A stretch of DNA of 46,148 bases from an uncultured Collinsella sp. (GCA_934675795.1 CAKURW010000011.1:1-46148), one strand, 5' to 3'. Counted from the first letter of the stretch, positions 8,179 to 16,676 are shown. Notes: generated from the letters alone by a model not told the origin. Program-made: numbers and translations.

Positions 8179-8246
8179 GCTAGCGTTCACACAAGGTGCC
8201 GATGCTGGCAGAAAGCCTCGGCGACCTTTCGTTCCGATTCCGTAGG

Positions 8247-8293
8247 CGGGACCCCGATCGTGTCCGTTTGTAGGCGATTGGGGTCCCGTTTTT
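8247..8293 (+). terminator. metY terminator
   Basis: A 14-bp stem (8247-8260 with 8275-8288, one G-U pair) is followed by TTTTT. Confidence 0.9.
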
Positions 8294-8318
8294 GCGTTGC
8301 ACGATAGAAAGGATATAC

Positions 8319-9623
8319 ATGGAGAAAACTGCCGAGCAGCTGCGCCGCGAACACATTGCCCTAGAGGGCGACACCCACGGTAAGAATAAATGGGCGATTC
8401 TGTTCACCGTGCTCGTCATGACCTTTATGGCGTGTCTGGATGCGAGCATCGTGACGGTGGCGCTCCCAGTGATGCAAAAGGAGCTGGGGGTGGGTCTCGA
8501 CCGCATTCAGCTCGTGAGCTCGGTGTATCTGCTCGCGACGTGCGTCGCCATGCTGCCGTTTGGCCGCTTGGGCGATGTACGCGGCAAGGTGAATGTGTTC
8601 CAGCTTGGTGTAATCGTCTTTACGGGTGGCTCGTTGCTTTGCGGGCTTTCGGCTTCGCTCGAGGTGCTTATCTTGGCTCGTTTCGTGCAGGGCATTGGCT
8701 GTGCCGCCGCGATGGCCAACAATATGGGCATCATCACCGAGTCGTTTCCGGCGCGTGAGCGCGGCCGTGCCATGGGCATTCTGGCGACCTTTGTGGCTCT
8801 TGGCATGATGTGTGGCCCCGTGCTCGGCGGCGTGCTGGTGGCGAGCTTTCCCTGGGAGAGCATCTTCCTTATCAATCTGCCCATTGGCGTAATCTCGTTT
8901 ATCGTGGGACTCTATACGCTGCCGCATGTGAAGCCGGAGGCTGGCGAACGCCCTATGCCGTTGACAGAGGCGGCGCGTCGCTGCTTTGCGAGCTCGGCTT
9001 TCACGATTAACCTGGCTTGCATGCTTATCGTGTTCGTGGGTATCGGTGCCTCCGAGTTTATCCTGCCGTTCTATTTTCAGGACGCCCATGGCTTTGGCTC
9101 CGATATCTCCGGCCTGTTGTTTTTGGCGATGCCGGTCGTGAATGCCTTTGTGGGCCCGCTTTCGGGCTCGGTGTCCGACCGTGTTGGTTGTGAAGCGCCC
9201 ACGGCCGTTGGCCTGGGTGTGTACGTGTGCGGTCTCTTTGCGGTGAGCACGCTTGACGAGCATTCTTCCATCTTGATGATCGTGTGCTGCGTCGCGTTTA
9301 TGTCGTGCGGTACGTCGATCTTCCAGAGCCCCAATAATTCGCTGTATATGGGTTCGGCCCCGCGTGAGGCGCTTGGCTTTGCGGGCAGCTTGAGCAGCTT
9401 GGCGCGCTATGCGGGCATAGCGCTGGGTATTACGGCGGCGTCGCGCATCCTGTATGGACAGACGAGCGCGGTAATGGGTAAGACGGTCACGAGCTATGTG
9501 GCGGGTCGTCCGGACGTCTTCCTCTTTGGCTTCCGTTTGGTATTCTACGTGCTGATGGCCGTTGCTACCGTGGGCTTTGCGCTCACATTGGTACGTTTGG
9601 TGAGGACGCGCACCCGGCGTTAG
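8319..9623 (+). CDS. MFS drug-efflux-type transporter (DHA2-like)
   Basis: Inner-membrane major facilitator, 434 residues, hydrophobic throughout after a 25-residue charged N-terminus. The segment DASIVTVALPVMQKELG in the first membrane helix is the signature of the DHA2 (EmrB/QacA) drug:proton antiporter group, and GRLGDVRGK is the motif-A loop. Proteins of this group usually have 14 helices and about 470-500 residues; this one is shorter and may have 12. The frame is open upstream, but the ATG at 8319 has GAAAGGA 6 bases before it and lies past the metY terminator. Substrate unknown. Confidence 0.85.
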   Translation: MEKTAEQLRREHIALEGDTHGKNKWAILFTVLVMTFMACLDASIVTVALPVMQKELGVGLDRIQLVSSVYLLATCVAMLPFGRLGDVRGKVNVFQLGVIVFTGGSLLCGLSASLEVLILARFVQGIGCAAAMANNMGIITESFPARERGRAMGILATFVALGMMCGPVLGGVLVASFPWESIFLINLPIGVISFIVGLYTLPHVKPEAGERPMPLTEAARRCFASSAFTINLACMLIVFVGIGASEFILPFYFQDAHGFGSDISGLLFLAMPVVNAFVGPLSGSVSDRVGCEAPTAVGLGVYVCGLFAVSTLDEHSSILMIVCCVAFMSCGTSIFQSPNNSLYMGSAPREALGFAGSLSSLARYAGIALGITAASRILYGQTSAVMGKTVTSYVAGRPDVFLFGFRLVFYVLMAVATVGFALTLVRLVRTRTRR

Positions 9624-10002
9624 CGTTTCTGGGGGGGGCGTCCGCCACGAAACACGCCCATCTACTACGTTTGACCGCGCGGTTCCAACCATAGCGCAAT
9701 TGGTAAAAACAAAAGCGCAGGTAGAGAGCCTGCCGGTTTTTGAAAATCGGGGGTATGGACGTGGGTGTCGGGTTAAACGTAGTAAATGGGCCGTTTTCGT
9801 GGCGAGCATCGCCGAATGATCCCCCGGGGACGGAGGAAAAGGGCTCATAAAGGTAGTCAAAAGAGCCCCGTCCCAAATTGACTGGTCTTGCGGCTTTATG
9901 GTGCGACGAGGCTTGTGGGGCGGGTGGGGGTCGGTCCGTGGTAGACTATCGTCCAACGTTTGTTCATCGCGCGGAATCATTGCCGCGAGAAAGGGTTGCG
10001 CC
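9624..10002. other. Intergenic region with repeat-like structure
   Basis: No gene is convincing here. The region holds a long interrupted inverted repeat (9643-9804) and a second bipartite stem (GGGACG/CGTCCC with inner GGGCTC/GAGCCC, 9827-9874). The xpt promoter must lie within the last 120 bases. A purine riboswitch was looked for and not seen. A minus-strand frame of 97 codons spans the structures but has no start signal and looks like a by-product of the repeat. Confidence 0.6.
9643..9804. repeat. Interrupted 34-base inverted repeat
   Basis: The left arm 9643-9676 and the reverse complement of the right arm 9771-9804 agree at 29 of 34 positions. Both arms contain the conserved core ACTACGTTT preceded by CCCAT. 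The roughly 94-base interior has its own small stem (AGGTA...CCTGCC region). The layout resembles a short non-autonomous element or a long bidirectional stem. Confidence 0.75.
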
Positions 10003-10581
10003 ATGCAGGAGCTTGAGGATCGTATTCGCCGTGACGGCATCGTAAAGGCCGGTAACGTCCTTAAGGTTGATGCCTTCCTCAACCACCAGTGCGACGTTGA
10101 GCTGTTCGACCACATGGGTGCCGAGTGGGCCCGTCTGTTCGAGGGTGTCGAGATCAACAAGATCCTGACGATCGAGGCTTCGGGCATTGGTATGGCCTGC
10201 ATCGCAGCTCAGCATTTTGGCGGCGTGCCGGTGGTCTTTGCCAAGAAGGCCCAGTCCATCAACCTTGACGGCGAGCAGTATGCCACGACCATCTACTCCT
10301 TTACCAAGCAGAAGGAGTACCCGGTCATCGTTGGCAAGCGCTTCCTGTCCGAGGGCGATAAGGTCCTGATTATCGACGACTTCTTGGCCAACGGCTGCGC
10401 GCTCGAGGGCCTTATTAAGATCTGCGAGGCCGCGGGTGCCGAGGTTGCCGGCATCGGCATCGCCGTTGAGAAGGGCTTTCAGGGCGGTGGCGATAAGCTC
10501 CGCGAGCGCGGCTTCCGCGTTGAGAGCCTGGCCCGTATCGCCGAAATGGACTGCGAGAACGGTGAGATCACCTTCGCCTAG
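10003..10581 (+). CDS. xpt: Xanthine phosphoribosyltransferase
   Basis: Purine salvage enzyme that joins xanthine to PRPP to form XMP. The 192-residue length is exactly that of the Xpt family. Family features include the N-terminal [40 protein letters not shown], and the PRPP-binding loop [17 protein letters not shown]. The frame is open upstream, but this ATG with AGAAAGGG before it gives the standard start. It is followed by a strong hairpin with a U-tract before the release-factor-like gene. Confidence 0.93.
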   Translation: MQELEDRIRRDGIVKAGNVLKVDAFLNHQCDVELFDHMGAEWARLFEGVEINKILTIEASGIGMACIAAQHFGGVPVVFAKKAQSINLDGEQYATTIYSFTKQKEYPVIVGKRFLSEGDKVLIIDDFLANGCALEGLIKICEAAGAEVAGIGIAVEKGFQGGGDKLRERGFRVESLARIAEMDCENGEITFA

Positions 10582-10608
10582 GCGCGCAACACAAGCGATT
10601 GGTATGCG

Positions 10609-10644
10609 ATGTGACAAAGGGACTGTCCCTTTGTCACATTTTTT
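10609..10644 (+). terminator. Terminator between xpt and the GGQ gene
   Basis: A perfect 14-bp stem (10609-10622 with 10626-10639) with a 3-base loop runs into TTTTT. It sits only 7 bases before the ribosome site of the next gene, so that gene depends on read-through, or on a promoter inside this region. Confidence 0.88.
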
Positions 10645-10664
10645 GTATGAGGGGAGGTATTGAT

Positions 10665-11045
10665 ATGGATGAGAACAAGATGGGATGGCGCGAGTATGCA
10701 CGCTATGCCGAGATGTCGGTCGAGGAGCTGGCACGCGATTGCGAGGTGCAGGTGTTTCGCGCGACGGGTCCGGGTGGACAGGGTGTTAACACGACGGACT
10801 CGGCGGTGCGCATGAAGCATGGGCCCACGGGGATTGTCGTGACGGCGCGCGAGAGCCGCAGTCAGTTTCAGAATCGCAGCTGCTGTCTGCGTAAGCTGAG
10901 GGCAGAGCTTGAGCGTCGCGGGCGTCCACCGCGCCGACGCGTAAAGACCAAGGTGCCTCAGCGATCGCGCCAGCGCAGGCTCAACGACAAGCACTTCAAC
11001 GCGATTAAAAAGGCCAACCGTCGCAAGCCAGGCGGGGAGGAATGA
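10665..11045 (+). CDS. Stand-alone GGQ-domain release factor-like protein
   Basis: A 126-residue protein made of the peptidyl-tRNA hydrolase domain of class I release factors, with the GGQ motif in [18 protein letters not shown] and none of the codon-recognition domains. The basic C-terminus ([18 protein letters not shown] onward) resembles the tail with which ArfB/ICT1-type rescue factors enter the mRNA channel of stalled ribosomes. Ribosome rescue is therefore a reasonable inference, but it could also be a PrfH-like or other RF-1 domain protein. The ATG at 10665 has GGGGAGGT 6 bases upstream. It converges with the lipid kinase gene, and a palindromic repeat lies between them. Confidence 0.85.
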   Translation: MDENKMGWREYARYAEMSVEELARDCEVQVFRATGPGGQGVNTTDSAVRMKHGPTGIVVTARESRSQFQNRSCCLRKLRAELERRGRPPRRRVKTKVPQRSRQRRLNDKHFNAIKKANRRKPGGEE

Positions 11046-11055
11046 TCTTCTCAAT

Positions 11056-11124
11056 AAGTTGCGGTGAAATGGGGACTGTTTTGCGGCTTTAGCTGCATAA
11101 ACAGTCCCCATTTCACCGCAACTT
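11056..11124. repeat. Palindromic repeat family, copy 2
   Basis: A perfect 25-bp inverted repeat (11056-11080 with 11100-11124) beginning AAGTTGCGGTGAAATGG. The loop contains CGGCTTT, as does copy 3. It lies between two convergent genes, as do copies 1 and 4. Confidence 0.93.
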
Positions 11125-11132
11125 AGGTGGGG

Positions 11133-12095
11133 TTAGCGGGTGGGGCGCCAGACGTGGAGGGCTCCACCGAGGACGTCGACCTCGATGCGCGAGGCGACAA
11201 CGGGCTCGCCGTCGGCTTGGATGGGGTAGTCGGGCTCCTCGAACGTGAGCTCGGCATGACGGCAACGACGCATGCGAACCGGCGGCAGCTTGGTATGGTG
11301 GCCGTCCTTGGCCGAAAGAAACATGGGCAGGGCAACCGCACGAGGGACGGGACCGCAGGCGTAGCAGACGTCGAGTATGCCGTCGCACGGGTCGGCGTCG
11401 GGGCAGATGCGATAGCCCGAGCCATACGTGGGGCCCAGCTGAATCGCCATGATGATCGCCCTTACGCGCTCGGCGGGCGCCCCGTCAAAGCTGACTGTCA
11501 TGGGGTAGTTGCGGTAGCGCAGACCAAACTGCTCCAGACCCGAGAGGGTGTAGAGCGGAGCGCCAGCGAGGCCCGTCTTTTTGCGCAGCTCGGTGGTGCC
11601 CAGGCCGATGGCGGCATCAATACCGACGGAGAGCGTCTGGTCGTAATACTCGACGATCGCCTCGCCGCTGCCGCTTGTGGGGTTCCATGAGCGAATCCGC
11701 CCGATGTCCTGACGTTGCAGCTCACAGGTGAGCAGCGCGCCAAAATCCTTGCCGGAGAAATCTTCGATGCCGAGCGTCTGGGCAAAATCGTTGCCGGAGC
11801 CCACGGGCAGGACGGCAAGAGCGGGGCGGGCGTTCTCCTTTTGCGTCATAAGCCCGTTGACGACCTCGTGGATCACGCCGTCGCCGCCGAGTGCGATAAC
11901 GGTACGATAGCCCTGAGCCTGTGCGGCAAGCTCCTTGGCATGTCCCATGCGCTCAGTCAGCACCAGGTCAAACTGGGATGAGCGCGCGGTCATGTCCAAA
12001 AAGCGCTGCAGGCGCTCAGCGACCTCGCGCGCCGCACCCGACTGGGCGGCGGGGTTGGCGATGATGAGCGTGCGACCAAAATTAGTTACGTGCAT
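11133..12095 (-). CDS. Diacylglycerol/lipid kinase family protein
   Basis: A 320-residue soluble lipid kinase of the DagK/YegS/LCB5 family, transferring phosphate from ATP to a lipid. The nucleotide-binding motif GGDGVIHEVVNG (about residues 69-80) and the following PVGSGNDFA are both intact. The N-terminus IIANPAAQSG is also typical. The start at 12095 has GGGAG upstream; the frame extends 24 codons further without a comparable site. It lies 87 bases downstream of the CLC gene on the same strand and may be cotranscribed with it. Substrate could be diacylglycerol, as in recycling of lipids from envelope synthesis, but this is inference. Confidence 0.88.
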   Translation of the reverse strand: MHVTNFGRTLIIANPAAQSGAAREVAERLQRFLDMTARSSQFDLVLTERMGHAKELAAQAQGYRTVIALGGDGVIHEVVNGLMTQKENARPALAVLPVGSGNDFAQTLGIEDFSGKDFGALLTCELQRQDIGRIRSWNPTSGSGEAIVEYYDQTLSVGIDAAIGLGTTELRKKTGLAGAPLYTLSGLEQFGLRYRNYPMTVSFDGAPAERVRAIIMAIQLGPTYGSGYRICPDADPCDGILDVCYACGPVPRAVALPMFLSAKDGHHTKLPPVRMRRCRHAELTFEEPDYPIQADGEPVVASRIEVDVLGGALHVWRPTR

Positions 12096-12182
12096 GGGGC
12101 GACTCCCGGCGTATGACGTGACGGTGCGGTCGCGCTCAGGTCGAATTGCCCCCGATTGTGGCTGCACGGCGAATACTTACGT

Positions 12183-13604
12183 CTACTCTATCAGGTCGTT
12201 GTGGCGCTCGATAGCATCCGCTACCGTACCGCCCTCATCCACAATAAGCGAACGACGCTTGGGTGAGATAATGCGCTGGGCGGGGTACACGCCGCGGTGG
12301 CCGCCGACGAGATAGCTGATAAAGGCCACGATGACAAAGAACCCGGTGGCCGTGCCGTGGAACAGATCGATGGCCATCATGCAGGTGGTGATGGGCACGT
12401 TGAGGCCGGCGCAGAACACGCCGAGCATGCCGAGAGCCGCCAGAAAACTGGGGTCGATTCCGACGAGGCAACCGATCCAGCCGCCGAGCGCCGCACCGAT
12501 GCCAAACAGGGGCGTGACCTCGCCGCCTTGGAAGCCGGCGCCCAGGGTGAGCGCCGTCACCACGAGCTTGATGGCTGCGTCCGCCAGGGTTGTGTTACCA
12601 GCGAACCCGGCACCTGAGAGCCAGGTGGCAAGGCCGGCATACTTCCAGGCGTCGAGCATCGCGTAGGCCGCGAGCACCACGAGTGCGCCTATAAGTGCGC
12701 GAACAAGGTAATTGGTGATAAAGCGACCGTACAGGCTCTTGACGGTTCGAACCGACCAGGCAAAGAGGCGTGCCGTCAGACCGAAGATAATGGCGCTGGT
12801 AACAACGATGACGACCGTTTTGGGCGACATGGCGGGAACGCTGGCGATAACATTCGCCTCGTACTCGGTTCCCAAGGCAAGCGATGTAAAGTAGCCGGTA
12901 AACGAGGCGACGAGGCAGTAGATGCCTGCGGTGTAGTCGATCTTGCCGATAAAGCACATCTCCATGCCAAAGAAAGCTCCGGCAAGGGGCGAGCCGAATA
13001 CGGCGCCAAAGGCCGACGAGATGCCGGCGAGCATGAGGTCGTGGTGATCATGCTTTTTGAGGTGGGCGAGGCTCGAGATGTTGCTGGCGATGGTGCCGCC
13101 AATCTGAACCGCAGCTCCCTCGCGACCGGCCGATCCGCCCGTTAGGTGCGTGAGCGTGGAGCAGACGAAGGTGAGGACGGCCATGCGCATATGGATGAGG
13201 CGTGTGCCCAGAGCGGAGTCGATGACCAGGTTGTTACCGCGTTTGGCGGCAAGACCGTGGTTTTTGTACACCCATGCGGTGGCAACGCCCACAACGGGAA
13301 GCAGTGCGTAAATCCACGCATGGTGCTCGCGATAGTCGGTGGCGATATTCAGCGAGGCCAAAAACGCCCAAGCGGCAACGCCCATGGCGACCGAGACGAT
13401 GACGACGAGTACGAGCAACTTGGCGCTCGCGAGTAGGTTGCGGGCGTTGCGGCGCGTGTCGGCAGCCAAGAGATGCTCGGAGCGGGTAAGTTGATGCCTG
13501 CCTGCCGTGATGACGTCGTTCAGGGAGAAAAAGCCGCCGTCGTCGAGCGGCTGGGAATGATCCTGCGCCTCGTTTGCGCTTTCGGGTTTGTCGGTAAAAG
13601 CCAT
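12183..13604 (-). CDS. CLC-family anion channel/antiporter
   Basis: Polytopic membrane protein of the CLC family, 473 residues. The motif with the gating glutamate is present as GGSAGREGAAVQIGG, and the third selectivity segment as GAGFQGGEVTPLFG. At the place of the classical GSGIP segment it has GNNLVID, which differs from chloride-type CLCs and recalls divergent bacterial branches that include fluoride exporters. No fluoride riboswitch is visible upstream, so the ion is left open. A hydrophilic N-terminus of about 60 residues precedes the first helix. AAGAGGAACGT precedes the ATG, and a TATAAT lies 30 bases upstream. Confidence 0.85.
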   Translation of the reverse strand: MAFTDKPESANEAQDHSQPLDDGGFFSLNDVITAGRHQLTRSEHLLAADTRRNARNLLASAKLLVLVVIVSVAMGVAAWAFLASLNIATDYREHHAWIYALLPVVGVATAWVYKNHGLAAKRGNNLVIDSALGTRLIHMRMAVLTFVCSTLTHLTGGSAGREGAAVQIGGTIASNISSLAHLKKHDHHDLMLAGISSAFGAVFGSPLAGAFFGMEMCFIGKIDYTAGIYCLVASFTGYFTSLALGTEYEANVIASVPAMSPKTVVIVVTSAIIFGLTARLFAWSVRTVKSLYGRFITNYLVRALIGALVVLAAYAMLDAWKYAGLATWLSGAGFAGNTTLADAAIKLVVTALTLGAGFQGGEVTPLFGIGAALGGWIGCLVGIDPSFLAALGMLGVFCAGLNVPITTCMMAIDLFHGTATGFFVIVAFISYLVGGHRGVYPAQRIISPKRRSLIVDEGGTVADAIERHNDLIE

Positions 13605-13633
13605 ACGTTCCTCTTTTTGGTTGCATCACGAGC

Positions 13634-13639
13634 ATTATA
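13634..13639 (-). promoter_or_regulatory. -10 element of the CLC gene
   Basis: A perfect TATAAT on the minus strand about 30 bases before the start codon, implying a very short leader. The -35 element is not clear. Confidence 0.45.
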
Positions 13640-13750
13640 AAACGCGGTAAACGCGACGAGTCGATGGGTTGGTTTCCATTCTGTTTCGCGGCTTGCGGCC
13701 GACAGGTGTATTTGCGGGTACAGGCCAAGTCGCGGTCGCGCGTCGGGGAT

Positions 13751-13756
13751 TATACT
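13751..13756 (+). promoter_or_regulatory. -10 element of the moeA operon (tentative)
   Basis: TATACT at 13751-13756 is a good -10 match in the divergent intergenic region, 57 bases before the moeA start. No strong -35 is seen. Confidence 0.35.
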
Positions 13757-13813
13757 TAGACAAGCATAAAGAATCGGCGCCCCCGTTGTGCGCCGTGGCA
13801 TTAAGAGGTGCAT

Positions 13814-15076
13814 ATGACAGAGAAGCTCATTCCGCTGGAGGACGCGCAGTCGATTGTTCTGTCGCACGTTGCTCCGACCGATCTCGTCGAGAGTCCCGTG
13901 TGGCAGGCCACCGGTCTTCCCTTGGCCGAGGACGCGGTGGCCGATATCGACATCTCGCCGTTTGCCAACAGCGCTATGGACGGATATGCCGTGCGCTCGG
14001 CGGACTTGGCGCAGACGTCTGGCGAGGCGCCGGTGACGCTCGACGTTATCGGACATGAGGCCGCGGGCCATGTGTTTGAGGGCACAATCGGAGTGGGCGA
14101 GACGGTCCGCATCATGACAGGCGCGCCGGTGCCCGAGGGCGCCGATGCCGTAGTGAAATACGAGATCGTCGACGTGCTCGATGGCGACGGCAACGAGGGC
14201 TCGCACGTGAGCTTCTCGGCGCCTGCTAAAGTGGGGGAGAACGTTCGCTCTGCTGCCGAGGAGGCCCATGCCGGCGATGTTGTGATGCACGCCGGCGAGG
14301 TCGTGGCTCCGGCGGGCGCGGGTCTGCTGGCAAGTGCCGGATACGCGAGCGTGAAGGTGCACGCTGCCCCACGTGTGGGCATCATCTCGCTGGGCACGGA
14401 ACTGGTCGCACCGAGTAAGGTGCCGGCGCGCGGTCAGATTCGCGATTCCAACTCCTCGGCGCTGATGGCCGAGGCGCTCGATGCCGGCGCCGAGCCCGTG
14501 TTCTACGGCATTGCGCCCGATGATGAGCAGGCGATTGCCGATCTGGTGCATCGCGCCGTGCAGGAGTGCGATTTTGTCATTACGAGCGGTGGCGCCTCGG
14601 CGGGCGACTACGATTTCGTGACGGCGCTCGTCCGGCGCGAGGGCGAGGTGCTGTTTGACCGCATCTCGATGCGTCCCGGCAAGGCCATCACGTTTGGCTT
14701 GCTCGGAGGTAAGCCCTACCTGGGGCTTTCAGGCAATCCGGCCGCGGCGTATGTGGGCTTTGAGATGCTCGCTCGTCCGGCGATCCGCAAGATGCGCGGC
14801 TTTGCCGAGGGTGCGCGTCCCGTGCAGCAGGCGACGCTCACGCACGGCGTGAAAAAGCGACAGCATCGCCGCTTCTTCGATCGCGCCACGGTTTTGCGCG
14901 ACCCCGAGACCGGTGAGTTGTTGGTGACCGAGGCTAAGACACAGAATTCGGCGCTGCTTGGAACTATGCAGCGTGCGAACTGCCTGCTGCGTATTGACGA
15001 AGGACCGTGCGAGCTCAAGGCGGGAGATGCCGTGGACGTTGTTCGCGTCGACCTGCCCGAGGGCGCCGTGTTGTAG
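13814..15076 (+). CDS. moeA: Molybdopterin molybdotransferase
   Basis: Cytosolic enzyme that inserts molybdate into adenylylated molybdopterin, the last common step of molybdenum cofactor synthesis. The 420-residue protein has the MoeA domains in order: the N-terminal domain with SAMDGYAVRSADL, the Mog-like domain with GTELVAPSKVPARGQIRDSN and TSGGASAGDYD, and the C-terminal beta domain. AAGAGG stands 6 bases before the ATG. An earlier in-frame GTG two codons upstream is less well placed. A Mog/MoaB gene follows 10 bases later and modABC after that. The block fits the needs of FdhF encoded downstream. Confidence 0.95.
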   Translation: MTEKLIPLEDAQSIVLSHVAPTDLVESPVWQATGLPLAEDAVADIDISPFANSAMDGYAVRSADLAQTSGEAPVTLDVIGHEAAGHVFEGTIGVGETVRIMTGAPVPEGADAVVKYEIVDVLDGDGNEGSHVSFSAPAKVGENVRSAAEEAHAGDVVMHAGEVVAPAGAGLLASAGYASVKVHAAPRVGIISLGTELVAPSKVPARGQIRDSNSSALMAEALDAGAEPVFYGIAPDDEQAIADLVHRAVQECDFVITSGGASAGDYDFVTALVRREGEVLFDRISMRPGKAITFGLLGGKPYLGLSGNPAAAYVGFEMLARPAIRKMRGFAEGARPVQQATLTHGVKKRQHRRFFDRATVLRDPETGELLVTEAKTQNSALLGTMQRANCLLRIDEGPCELKAGDAVDVVRVDLPEGAVL

Positions 15077-15086
15077 GGGGAATGCT

Positions 15087-15566
15087 ATGGAGCTGAAGAT
15101 ATCGATCGTGACGTGCTCGGACACACGCGATCTTTTGCAGGATGAGGCCGGAGCCGCACTCGAGGAACTTATCGAGGCACAGGGCTGGACGGTCGCCTCA
15201 CATGTGGTCGTGCGCGACGACGTCAGCGAGATCGGTGATGCCATTATGGAAGCCGCCGATGAGTGCCACGCCAATGTCGTGCTCACCTGCGGCGGCACGG
15301 GGCTTTCGATGCGCGATGTAACGCCCGAGGCGACGCGTTCCGTCTGCGACCGCGATGTGCCGGGTATTGCCGAGGCAATTCGTGCCTACTCCATGACCAA
15401 GACGCGCCGCGCCATGCTCTCGCGCGCTATTTGCATGCAACGAGGTCATACACTTGTCGTAAACTTTCCCGGTTCTACGAAGGCCGCCCGCGAAAGCTGG
15501 GAGGCCATAACAGATCAGCTGGAGCATGCGGCTCAGATGACGGCGGGCGGCGGACATACCAACTAA
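15087..15566 (+). CDS. Molybdopterin adenylyltransferase-type protein (MogA/MoaB)
   Basis: A 159-residue protein of the MoaB/Mog family, which binds molybdopterin and, in MogA, adenylylates it before metal insertion by MoeA. The signature TCGGTGLSMRDVTPEAT is intact, and the Asp in CSDTRDL and the VVNFPGSTKA segment are also as expected. It starts 10 bases after the moeA stop with GGGGG as the ribosome site and is translationally linked. MogA function is likely because no separate mog is visible, but MoaB naming is equally used for this group. Confidence 0.9.
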   Translation: MELKISIVTCSDTRDLLQDEAGAALEELIEAQGWTVASHVVVRDDVSEIGDAIMEAADECHANVVLTCGGTGLSMRDVTPEATRSVCDRDVPGIAEAIRAYSMTKTRRAMLSRAICMQRGHTLVVNFPGSTKAARESWEAITDQLEHAAQMTAGGGHTN

Positions 15567-15579
15567 GCGGTTTACCTGC

Positions 15580-15616
15580 GGCGGGGCGACCTGAACGGCT
15601 GCTCCGCCTTTGTTTT
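15580..15616 (+). terminator. Terminator after the Mog/MoaB gene
   Basis: GGCGGGGC at 15580-15587 pairs with GCTCCGCC at 15601-15608 (one G-U), followed by TTTGTTTT. It separates the cofactor genes from modABC. Confidence 0.7.
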
Positions 15617-15647
15617 CCGCCGAATCGACGCCGAGGTGCACGGTAAC

Positions 15648-15709
15648 TTGAAACTATATTCTCTGACGAGAATAATATCTCACTATCATTATTCGCGCAG
15701 AAGTATAAT
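15648..15709 (+). promoter_or_regulatory. modABC promoter region with palindromic operator candidate
   Basis: TTGAAA (15648-15653) and AATAAT (15671-15676) form a promoter with 17-base spacing. The spacer contains the palindrome ATTCTCTGACGAGAAT (15658-15673), which runs into the -10. A second overlapping inverted repeat pairs GAATAAT (15670-15676) with ATTATTC (15688-15694). A further TATAAT occurs at 15704. A repressor bound here would block the promoter, as ModE does in other bacteria, although the bases do not match the E. coli ModE site. Confidence 0.55.
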
Positions 15710-15769
15710 CTGATTGCAGATTAAAGCCCGAGGCGGGGTGCCCGGGCATAGCGTTCGAAAGGGTTGAAC

Positions 15770-16645
15770 ATGTTCGATATGGTTTCTCGCCGCGGATTCG
15801 TTTCGCTTTCTGCTGTCGCCGCTGCCGGCCTTGGTCTTGCCGGCTGTTCGGGCAGCAAGACGTCCGAGCCGGCCGGATCCGATGTCGGCTCCGCCAAGGC
15901 CTCTTCCAAGAAGGAAACCGTCGAGCTGCAGGTCTTTGCCGCTAACTCCCTCGAGAAGGCCCTGCCCGAGGTTCAGGAGCTCTACACCGACCAAACCGGC
16001 ACCACCTTTGCCGACACGCAGTTTAAGGCCTCCGGCGACCTCGTCGAGCAGATGAAGGCCGGCGCCACGGTCGACGTGCTCATCACCGCTTCCAAGGGCA
16101 CCATGGATGACGCTGAGACCGCCGAGCTCGTCGACACCGACACCCGCGAGGACATGTTCGTCAACGATCTCGTGATCATTCGCGCCGAGGGCTCCGATAC
16201 TAAGGTCGAGGCCATCGCCGACGTCGCGAATCTGGACGGTAAGATTGCCATCGGCGACGCCAAGACCGTCCCCGCCGGCAAGTACGCCAACCAGGCGCTG
16301 GCTTCCGTGGGCCTCTATACCGGTACCGAGGGCGACGACGGCGAGTACGCGCCCGAGCTCGCCGACAAGGTAGCCCTGGCCGACAAGGTCGGCACCGCTG
16401 CGTCTTACGTCTCTACAGGCGACTGCGTGGCGGGTTTTGTCTACAGCTCCGATATCTTCCGCTACGACGGCATCGAGGAGGCCTTCGTGTGCCCCGAGGA
16501 CTCGCACAAGCCCATCGTGTATCCCGGCGCTGTCGCCGATAGCTCCGAGCATGCCGACGAGGCCAAGGCGTTCATCGACTTCTGCCTGACCAACAAGAAA
16601 GCCCAGAAGATTTGGGCCAAGTACGGCTTTGAGCTTTCCGAGTAG
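15770..16645 (+). CDS. modA: Molybdate-binding lipoprotein of the ABC importer
   Basis: Extracytoplasmic solute-binding protein, 291 residues. The N-terminus has a signal peptide with an Arg-Arg pair (SRRGFVSLSAVAAAGLGL) and a lipobox LAGC, so the mature protein is a membrane-anchored lipoprotein. The remainder matches ModA: LQVFAANSLEKALPEV, the oxyanion-contacting serines in ITASKGTMDD, and VYSSDIF near the C-terminus. The ATG at 15770 lies 6 bases after GAAAGGG; a TTG two codons earlier is too close to that site. It is the first gene of modABC. Molybdate rather than tungstate or sulfate is inferred from the neighbours moeA and mog. Confidence 0.92.
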   Translation: MFDMVSRRGFVSLSAVAAAGLGLAGCSGSKTSEPAGSDVGSAKASSKKETVELQVFAANSLEKALPEVQELYTDQTGTTFADTQFKASGDLVEQMKAGATVDVLITASKGTMDDAETAELVDTDTREDMFVNDLVIIRAEGSDTKVEAIADVANLDGKIAIGDAKTVPAGKYANQALASVGLYTGTEGDDGEYAPELADKVALADKVGTAASYVSTGDCVAGFVYSSDIFRYDGIEEAFVCPEDSHKPIVYPGAVADSSEHADEAKAFIDFCLTNKKAQKIWAKYGFELSE

Positions 16646-16676
16646 TGCGAAAGGGCACTGTATAACGATATTCTTG

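Noticed and set aside
9583..9876. 97-codon minus-strand frame over the intergenic repeats
   Set aside because: It has no ribosome site and no family resemblance, and its length is explained by the inverted repeats it crosses.
9880..10002. Purine riboswitch upstream of xpt
   Set aside because: I could not find the conserved loops or the P1 stem; only a plain leader is visible.
13605..13680. Fluoride riboswitch upstream of the CLC gene
   Set aside because: The expected conserved pseudoknot sequence is absent, and the -10 element is so close to the start codon that there is no room for it.
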